Shown piece by piece: positions 59,061 through 64,000 of a stretch of DNA of 64,000 nucleotides (its first letter is position 1; each line of letters opens with the position of its first letter). The translations under genes were made by a program, and so were the position numbers. The stretch lies in the NCBI GenBank assembly GCA_001549895.1, contig AP014719.1, forward strand, positions 2,480,001 through 2,544,000, read 5' to 3'. The DNA comes from Arthrobacter sp. Hiyo8. GTDB lineage: Bacteria > Actinomycetota > Actinomycetes > Actinomycetales > Micrococcaceae. Under the pieces are notes generated by a model. It did no database searches. It worked only from the letters and a program-made list of their open reading frames with translations, and was not told the DNA's origin.

Positions 59061-59731
59061 TCAAGACGCCAGGCTCACCACGAGGTTGATGGTGGTGGCC
59101 AGGATCCCGACGCCGAAAACGTAGGCGAGCAGGCTGTGCCGCAAGGCGGCAGACCGCATTGCCCTGGTGGTGATCGATGTGTCCGAAACCTGGTACGTCA
59201 TCCCGAGGCTGAAGGCCATGTACGCGAAGTCCGTGTATTGCGGGGTTCCTTTTGGTTGAACTCGATGCCGCCGGGCGGATCGGACGTGTAGTACACCTCG
59301 GCATAGCGCAGGGTGAAGAGGGTGTGCACCAGCAGCCACGACGCCACGGCACCGACGAGGGCCAGCAGGGCGAGCATGAATTTGTCGACGCCGTGCGCGT
59401 CCTTCGCGCCGAACATCACCAGGACGAAGGCTGCGAGGGAGCCGACGGCGGCACACAGGATCAGGAGATCGGCCGTGGAACGCCGTGGATCTTCTTCCCT
59501 GGCGTGGCTTCTGGTCTGATCCGCCTTCATCCGAGTGATGACTGTCCACACGAAGATGTTGTAGACCACCGCGGCCACTGCCCAGCCCGCCGCGGGCGCG
59601 TAGATCCACTGTCCCCAAATTCCGGTCGCCACTGCGGCAGCGATGCCGGTGACGATCATCAGCAAGAATCGCAATCGGGAACGTTTGGCACGGGCAGACT
59701 TCGGACCTTGGTTCTTTGCTGCGGCGTTCAT
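59061..59731 (-). CDS. DUF1345 family membrane protein, one frameshift
   Basis: DUF1345 proteins are integral membrane proteins of unknown function. From ATG at 59731: [20 protein letters not shown], helices near 22-40, 45-62, 88-105, 118-137 and two more at the end. The family-typical [20 protein letters not shown] and [20 protein letters not shown] are present. The frame breaks near 59246 (AAAAGGAACC needs one G, restoring [17 protein letters not shown]). Corrected length is 672 bp, 223 aa. Its stop is 1 bp from the aminopeptidase stop (convergent genes). Confidence 0.87.
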
Positions 59732-59860
59732 AGTCAGATCATGGCACGCCTGGCTGGAGGCTCAGGCGTCACGCCACGCAGACTTTTGGGCTCATGCATG
59801 GAGCAGCGCCCCGGAAAACCGGGGGATCCCGACGTCGGACGGTCCAGAAAGTTGCACAGC

Positions 59861-59911
59861 GTGACGGCTTAGCTGCGTTGACGGCTTAGCTGCCGTGACG
59901 CCTTAGCTGCC
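59861..59911. repeat. Three short tandem units (about 17 bp)
   Basis: GTGACGGCTTAGCTGC, GTTGACGGCTTAGCTGCC and GTGACGCCTTAGCTGCC follow one another. The last unit contains the stop codon of the ynfA-like gene (complement of 59903-59905), so each TTAGCTGCC also spells GSstop on the minus strand. Confidence 0.75.
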
Positions 59912-60239
59912 CGGCCGGGGCGCGAACATGATGACGGCCACTCCGAAGATGCAGATCATGGCGCCGATGATGTCCCAACGGTCCGGGCGGAAGCCATCCA
60001 TAAGCATTCCCAAGCCAACGATCCGGCGATGAACACCCCGCCGTAAGCGGCAAGCACGCGGCCGAAGTGTGCGTCAGGCTGGAACGCCGCCACGAAACCG
60101 TAGATACCCAGGGCTGCGATGCCGAGGCCCGCCCACCACCACGGTTTGGCCTCCCTGACCGATTGCCACACGAGCCAGGCCCGCCGATCTCGGCGATGGC
60201 CGCGAGGATAAAGAGTGCGACGGATTTGAGGACGGTCAT
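59903..60239 (-). CDS. ynfA: YnfA/UPF0060 family membrane protein, two frameshifts
   Basis: Small four-helix membrane protein related to small multidrug resistance transporters. From ATG at 60239: [20 protein letters not shown], then [60 protein letters not shown] and [19 protein letters not shown], the complete family pattern. The frame breaks near 60177 (GGCGGGCCTGG needs one G) and near 60012 (GCTTGGGAATG needs one G). Corrected length is 339 bp, 112 aa. As written, both reading frames look like nonsense after the breaks, which hides the gene. Confidence 0.9.
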
Positions 60240-60281
60240 GGGTTCAGTCTGCCTGAGCCTGGCGTCGCGGTACCACGCGGG

Positions 60282-60307
60282 TTATCCACACATCTGGGTT
60301 ATCCACA
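60282..60307. promoter_or_regulatory. Two consensus DnaA boxes upstream of the rpsF operon
   Basis: TTATCCACA at 60282-60290 and again at 60299-60307, same orientation, 17 bases start to start. They lie about 200 bases before rpsF in the 259-bp gap after ynfA. A TAAGATATT element at 60370-60378 further on may belong to the promoter. Confidence 0.75.
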
Positions 60308-60498
60308 TACGCGGCGCCGCGCATTCCACCATGCCGACACGCCGAATAGGCTTAGAGGCGGGAAATGGACTAAGATATTGAAGTCTGTGCTGCGCCTGCT
60401 TCCGCTTCTGGAAGCGGTCATCAGCACTGTTCATCGCAAATGAACCTCCTGTTACGGAAATGCCGTAACCGCTTAGCCCAAAGGAGGTGGGTTCACAT

Positions 60499-60804
60499 AT
60501 GCGTCCTTACGAATTGATGGTAATCATCGACCCCGAGGTCGAAGAGCGTACCGTAGAGCCGTCGCTTCAGAAGTTCCTCAATGTCATCACCACCGATGGT
60601 GGAACCATCGAAAAGGTTGACATCTGGGGCCGCCGTCGCCTCGCTTACGACATCAAGAAGAAGTCCGAAGGTATCTACGCTGTGGTGAACTTCACCGCCA
60701 AGCCGGAAACCGCCAAGGAACTTGACCGCCAGCTGAGTCTCAACGAGACCATCATGCGCACCAAGATCACCCGCCCCGAAGAGCAGAAGGTCGTTGCTGA
60801 GTAA
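60499..60804 (+). CDS. rpsF: 30S ribosomal protein S6
   Basis: S6 binds S18 on the small subunit. ATG at 60499 ([20 protein letters not shown]) is chosen because AAGGAGG lies at 60481-60487; the earlier in-frame GTG at 60487 overlaps that site. The 101-aa protein has the family core [20 protein letters not shown] and [14 protein letters not shown]. It is intact and first in the rpsF-ssb-rpsR-rplI operon. Confidence 0.97.
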   Translation: MRPYELMVIIDPEVEERTVEPSLQKFLNVITTDGGTIEKVDIWGRRRLAYDIKKKSEGIYAVVNFTAKPETAKELDRQLSLNETIMRTKITRPEEQKVVAE

Positions 60805-60859
60805 TTTCAGCTCCAGACTTTCATTCTTTACCCCGCAGGAACGAACAAGGAGGCAGTAG

Positions 60860-61434
60860 ATGGCAGGCGAAACCACTATTACGGTCATCGGTAATCTCAC
60901 CAATGACCCCGAACTGCGGTTCACACCGTCAGGCTCGGCGGTAGCGAACTTCACCATCGCTTCTACTCCCCGGACCTTCGACCGCCAGTCCAATGAGTGG
61001 AAGGACGGGAAACCCTGTTCCTCCGCGCATCGGTATGGCGCGAAGCAGCCGAAAACGTCGCCGAATCCCTCACCAAGGGCATGCGCGTGATCGTTTCCGG
61101 CCGCCTGAAGAGCCGTTCCTACGAAACCAAGGAAGGCGAGAAGCGCACCGTTATCGAGCTCGAAGTCGATGAAATCGGCCCGAGCCTGCGTTACGCCAAT
61201 GCCAAGGTCAACCGCACCCAGCGCTCCGGCGGTCAGGGTGGCCAGGGCGGCTTCGGCGGCGGCAACAACAGCGGCGGCTTCGGAGGTGGCGGCGCTGGTG
61301 CAAACCAGGGCGGCAACTCCGGCGGAACGTGGGGCGGCGGCCAATCCGCACCGCAGGAAGACCCCTGGGCTACCCCGGGCGTCAGCAATGCGGGTGGATG
61401 GGGCAACGGCCCGGATTCCGAACCTCCCTTCTAA
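60860..61434 (+). CDS. ssb: Single-stranded DNA-binding protein, one frameshift
   Basis: SSB coats single-stranded DNA in replication and repair. From ATG at 60860 after [27 protein letters not shown], the OB fold with [20 protein letters not shown] and [41 protein letters not shown] Gly/Gln/Asn-rich linker follows, and the tip DSEPPF that recruits partner proteins. The frame breaks near 61011 (GACGGGAAACC needs one G, restoring [13 protein letters not shown]). Corrected length is 576 bp, 191 aa. It lies 55 bp after rpsF. Confidence 0.95.
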
Positions 61435-61559
61435 ATACTCATAAAAGTTCGACGCCGGAACCCGCCGGACGTGCCGCAAGGCACCCGGGTGGCGACCGCC
61501 GTCGAGCACCACCATCCCGTGGATCCATTCCACGGGCTCCATAGAAAAGGAGCTCCACG

Positions 61560-61798
61560 ATGGCTAAGGCTGAACTCCGTAAGCCCAAACCAAAGTCCAA
61601 CCCTTGAAAGCCGCTGACATCACCGTCATCGACTACAAGGACGTAGCATTGCTGCGCAAGTTCATCTCCGACCGCGGAAAGATCCGCGCCCGTCGCGTCA
61701 CTGGCGTCACGGTGCAGGAACAGCGCAAAATCGCCCAGGCAATCAAGAACGCCCGCGAAGTTGCTCTGCTGCCTTACTCCGGCGCTGGCCGCGGCTAA
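61560..61798 (+). CDS. rpsR: 30S ribosomal protein S18, one frameshift
   Basis: From ATG at 61560 after [23 protein letters not shown], then with one added C near 61604 (AACCCTTG to AACCCCTTG) [20 protein letters not shown] and [20 protein letters not shown] to LPYSGAGRG. Corrected length is 240 bp, 79 aa, the normal S18 size. As written, a TGA follows codon 15. A break in an essential ribosomal protein is strong evidence that the window has missing bases. It lies 17 bp before rplI. Confidence 0.95.
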
Positions 61799-61815
61799 GG
61801 AAGGGATTAACTAAC

Positions 61816-62268
61816 ATGGCAAAGCTCATTCTGACCCACGAAGTAACCGGTCTCGGTGCTGCTGGCGATGTTGTCGAGGTCAAGGACGGTTACGCACGTA
61901 ACTTCCTGCTGCCCCGCGGCTTCGCTCTGACCTGGACCAAGGGTGGCGAGAAGCAGGTTGAGTCCATCAAGGCTGCCCGCGCTGCTCGTGCCCACGCTTC
62001 GGTTGAAGCTGCACAGGCCCAGGCCTCTGCGCTTTCTTCCAAGAAGGTCAAGCTCGTAGTGAAGGCCGGCGAGTCCGGTCGTCTCTTCGGCACCGTCAAG
62101 CCGGCTGATGTCGCTGCTGCAGTTGAGGCCGCTGGCCTTGGCTCCATCGACAAGCGCAACGTTGAACTGCCGAACCACATCAAGTCCCTTGGTTCGTACC
62201 AGGCCAACGTCCGCCTGCACGAGGACGTTTCCGCTGTCATCGACCTTGAGGTCGTTGCAGGGAAATAA
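61816..62268 (+). CDS. rplI: 50S ribosomal protein L9
   Basis: L9 is a two-domain 23S rRNA-binding protein. The intact 150-aa product starts [20 protein letters not shown], the conserved N-terminal domain with [20 protein letters not shown], a long helical linker rich in Ala and the C-terminal domain [20 protein letters not shown]. The end [10 protein letters not shown] is typical. Last gene of the operon, followed by a terminator. Confidence 0.97.
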   Translation: MAKLILTHEVTGLGAAGDVVEVKDGYARNFLLPRGFALTWTKGGEKQVESIKAARAARAHASVEAAQAQASALSSKKVKLVVKAGESGRLFGTVKPADVAAAVEAAGLGSIDKRNVELPNHIKSLGSYQANVRLHEDVSAVIDLEVVAGK

Positions 62269-62284
62269 TCTCTGACGTAGCTCG

Positions 62285-62324
62285 AAGGACCCCGTCCCCG
62301 GTTTCCGGAGACGGGGGTCCTTTG
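62285..62324 (+). terminator. Terminator after rplI
   Basis: AAGGACCCCGTC pairs with GACGGGGGTCCTTT around CCCGG/CCGGA inner sequence. The left arm has four C opposite five G, again suggesting one missing base. Confidence 0.8.
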
Positions 62325-62340
62325 CTATATGCGCTTTCGG

Positions 62341-62405
62341 GGCGCGAACTGGCAGTAGATGCCCTCCGGCGGCCTCGCTACGGGCATTAGCTGCCAGTTC
62401 GCGCC
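62341..62405. repeat. Large inverted repeat between rplI and phzF-like gene
   Basis: GGCGCGAACTGGCAG (62341-62355) and its exact complement CTGCCAGTTCGCGCC (62391-62405). Inside, ATGCCC (62359-62364) pairs with GGGCAT (62381-62386) across symmetrical TAG/TAG bulges. No T run follows, so it is not a simple terminator. Confidence 0.8.
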
Positions 62406-62438
62406 AAGGAAGACGGGGGAACTTGATAGCCTGCCGGG

Positions 62439-63289
62439 GTGAACCTTGAAACCATGCGCACCAGGCCCTTCTCGCAAGTGGATGTCTTCACCGACGTGCC
62501 ATACCTCGGCAATCCGCTTGCAATCGTCGTCGACGCTGAGGGGCTCAGCGCGGACCAGATGCAGCACTTTGCCCACTGGACCAACTTGTCCGAGACCACC
62601 TTCCTGCTGCCGCCGAGCGATCCTGCGGCCGACTACCGCGTTCGCATCTTCACCGGCAGCGAGGAATTTCCTTTCGCGGGACATCCGACGCTTGGCTCGG
62701 CGCATGCCTGGCTGGCGGCCGGCGGAGTGCCGAAACAGGACGGGATGCTGGTTCAGGAATGTGGCGCAGGCTTGGTCAAGGTAAAGCTCGACGGCGGCCG
62801 GCTCGCGTTCGCTGCTCCGCCACTGACCCGCTTCGGGCCCGTGGACGAAGGAACAATCGAACAGCTGGCCGCCGGCCTCCGGCTGCCCCAAGCGGCGCTC
62901 CTGGATGCATCGTGGCTGGTCAACGGGCCTCAATGGATCGGCGTGCTGCTCGAATCGGCCGAGCAGGTCCTTGGCCTTGAGCCGGACCTTGAGGCGTTGG
63001 GGGATCTGAAGGTCGGTGTGATCGGTCCTCATGAACCGGGCGCCGGAGTCGATTTCGAAGTCCGGACGTTCATTCCGGGAGACGCCATGGTGGAGGACCC
63101 CGTCACGGGAAGTTTCAATGCGGGGCTGCCCAGTGGCTGATCGGCAGCGGCCGGGCTCCGGAGCAGTACGTCGCCGCGCAGGGCACCGTGCTGGGCCGGG
63201 CGGGACGCATCCACGTCACGGTGGAAGACGGCGAGACCTGGGTGGGCGGGAGCTCGGTGATGTGCATCCAGGGAACGGTCCGCCTGTAG
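62439..63289 (+). CDS. PhzF-family phenazine biosynthesis-like protein, one frameshift
   Basis: PhzF-fold isomerases; most members outside phenazine clusters have unknown substrates. From GTG at 62439: MNLETMRTRPFSQVDVFTDV, the family opening FxxVDVFTxxPYxGNPLAIV, NLSETTFLLPPSDPAADYRV with the catalytic Glu, FTGSEEFPFAGHPTLGSAHA, and EDPVTGSFNAGAAQWLIGSG. The frame breaks near 63124 (GCGGGGCTGCC needs one G). Corrected length is 852 bp, 283 aa. There is no phenazine gene nearby, so a phenazine role is unlikely. Confidence 0.9.
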
Positions 63290-63321
63290 CGGGGAATAAA
63301 AGGCGCGGAGCTGCAGTTTGG

Positions 63322-63345
63322 GAGTATAGATGCAAACGCATGTAC
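63322..63345. promoter_or_regulatory. Candidate operator upstream of the FMN reductase
   Basis: GAGTA and ATGC before a central AAAC are mirrored by GCAT and TACTC after it, an imperfect palindrome about 45 bases before the start. Possible regulator site; no regulator gene is visible in the window. Confidence 0.45.
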
Positions 63346-63388
63346 TCTGGTTTGAAGCCATCGAACCGCCTAGCAACAGGAGACAGCC

Positions 63389-64000
63389 ATGGAGACCCGC
63401 CGCATAACCGTCCTTTCCGCCGGACTTGGCGTACCGTCGTCGACCAGGCTCCTTGCAGACCAGCTCGCCGCGTCGGCCAAGCGCCAGCTGGGCGATGCCG
63501 GCTACGAGGTCCGCGTGGACATTGTCGAACTCCGGGACCTGGCGGTGGATATCGCCAACAACTTCGTCACCGGCTATGCCGCGCCGCGCCTCGCGGAGGT
63601 GATCGCCGGCGTCGAGGATTCCGATGGCATCATCGCCGTCACTCCCGTCTTCAGCGCCTCCTACAGCGGGCTGTTCAAGTCCTTCATCGATGTGCTGGAC
63701 CCCAAGTCCCTGGACGGGAAGGCAGTCCTCCTGGGCGCCACGGGCGGCACCGACCGGCACCAAATGGTGCTCGACTACGCCATGCGTCCGCTCTTCACCT
63801 ACCTTCGGACCCGGATAACCCAGACGTCCGTTTTCGCCGGGCCCCAGGACTGGGGAAACACCGACGACGGCGCGTCGCCGCTATCAGTCCGCGTGGACCG
63901 CGCGGCCGGCGAGCTTGCCCGGCTCCTGAGCGGCGAGCAGCCGCACCGCAAGGCGGACGCGATGGAATCCCTGCCTTTTGAGCAGCTCCTCGCGGGATCA
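63389..64000 (+). CDS. NADPH-dependent FMN reductase-like protein (cut by window end)
   Basis: From ATG at 63389 the frame is open for 204 codons to the window edge. METRRITVLSAGLGVPSSTR is a flavodoxin-fold phosphate-binding loop; VTPVFSASYSGLFKSFIDVL and VLLGATGGTDRHQMVLDYAM follow the NADPH-dependent FMN reductase pattern, closest in memory to the CE1759/MsuE-like group. It would supply reduced FMN to a partner oxygenase or reduce other acceptors. CAGGAG precedes the ATG. A palindrome lies upstream. The C-terminus is missing only because the window ends. Confidence 0.85.
   Translation, partial: METRRITVLSAGLGVPSSTRLLADQLAASAKRQLGDAGYEVRVDIVELRDLAVDIANNFVTGYAAPRLAEVIAGVEDSDGIIAVTPVFSASYSGLFKSFIDVLDPKSLDGKAVLLGATGGTDRHQMVLDYAMRPLFTYLRTRITQTSVFAGPQDWGNTDDGASPLSVRVDRAAGELARLLSGEQPHRKADAMESLPFEQLLAGS

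Noticed and set aside
61560-61798. Programmed frameshifting in rpsR, ssb and dnaN
   Set aside because: There are no slippery heptamers or shared signal. The same one-base loss occurs in unrelated genes and in non-coding repeats.
62439-63289. Phenazine biosynthesis cluster
   Set aside because: Only a PhzF-fold protein is present; none of the phz partners is nearby, and PhzF-like proteins are common outside such clusters.

Overview
The window is the replication-origin region of a high-GC actinobacterial chromosome. Gene order and protein sequence point to the Micrococcaceae, most likely Arthrobacter or a close relative such as Paenarthrobacter or Pseudarthrobacter. The order gyrA-gyrB-dciA-recF-gnd-dnaN-[oriC]-dnaA-rpmH-rnpA-yidD-yidC-khpB-rsmG-parA-parB is the classic actinobacterial origin block. 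It is followed by trxA-trxB-(pseudokinase)-murJ-NUDIX-pcnB in the order known from Mycobacterium tuberculosis. I have no database match; the family assignment is from recognition.

Layout. 1-6867 (minus): gyrase, DciA-like helicase loader, RecF, 6-phosphogluconate dehydrogenase and the beta clamp. 6868-7402: oriC with DnaA boxes and an AT-rich stretch. 7403-8824 (minus): dnaA. 8825-14886 (plus): rpmH to parB. 14942-20946: about 6 kb with no credible gene. It holds ten parS-type sites in three groups (4-2-4), two copies of a DnaA-box module, a 38-bp tandem repeat and a 22-bp perfect palindrome. 20947-28733: thioredoxin system, envelope genes (pseudokinase, MurJ), NUDIX and CCA-adding enzyme. 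29319-30132: a compact unit with mini-ORFs and strong ribosome binding sites, closed by a terminator. 30250-47138: accessory metabolism, regulators, a MacB-like ABC plus NarL-type two-component module, a MecA-type penicillin-binding protein and ABC-F. 47255-51309 (minus): tripartite-type efflux operon. 51367-53612: two PAP2 phosphatases, one fused to a diacylglycerol kinase domain. 53779-57702: a second ABC transporter plus two-component operon. 57758-64000: aminopeptidase, YnfA, the rpsF-ssb-rpsR-rplI operon preceded by two consensus DnaA boxes, PhzF and an FMN reductase cut by the window end.

Sequence quality matters for every reader of this annotation. More than 40 single-base frameshifts break genes throughout, including essential ones (dnaN, ssb, rpsR, murJ). 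In every case I could examine, adding one G or C to a G/C run restores a full-length conserved protein and makes the gene length a multiple of three. I treat these as missing bases in the assembly, not as pseudogenes, and annotate each gene over its whole restored span.

Two families of interspersed hairpin repeats sit at gene ends. Family A is about 65 bp with four copies and often supplies the stop codon of the neighbouring gene. Family B has the core CGCTCGCTCACCTATG and occurs at three loci. The best candidate for something unusual is the compact, gene-free, centromere-like parS region that also carries DnaA-box modules. Second is the small-ORF transcription unit near 29.5-30.1 kb.
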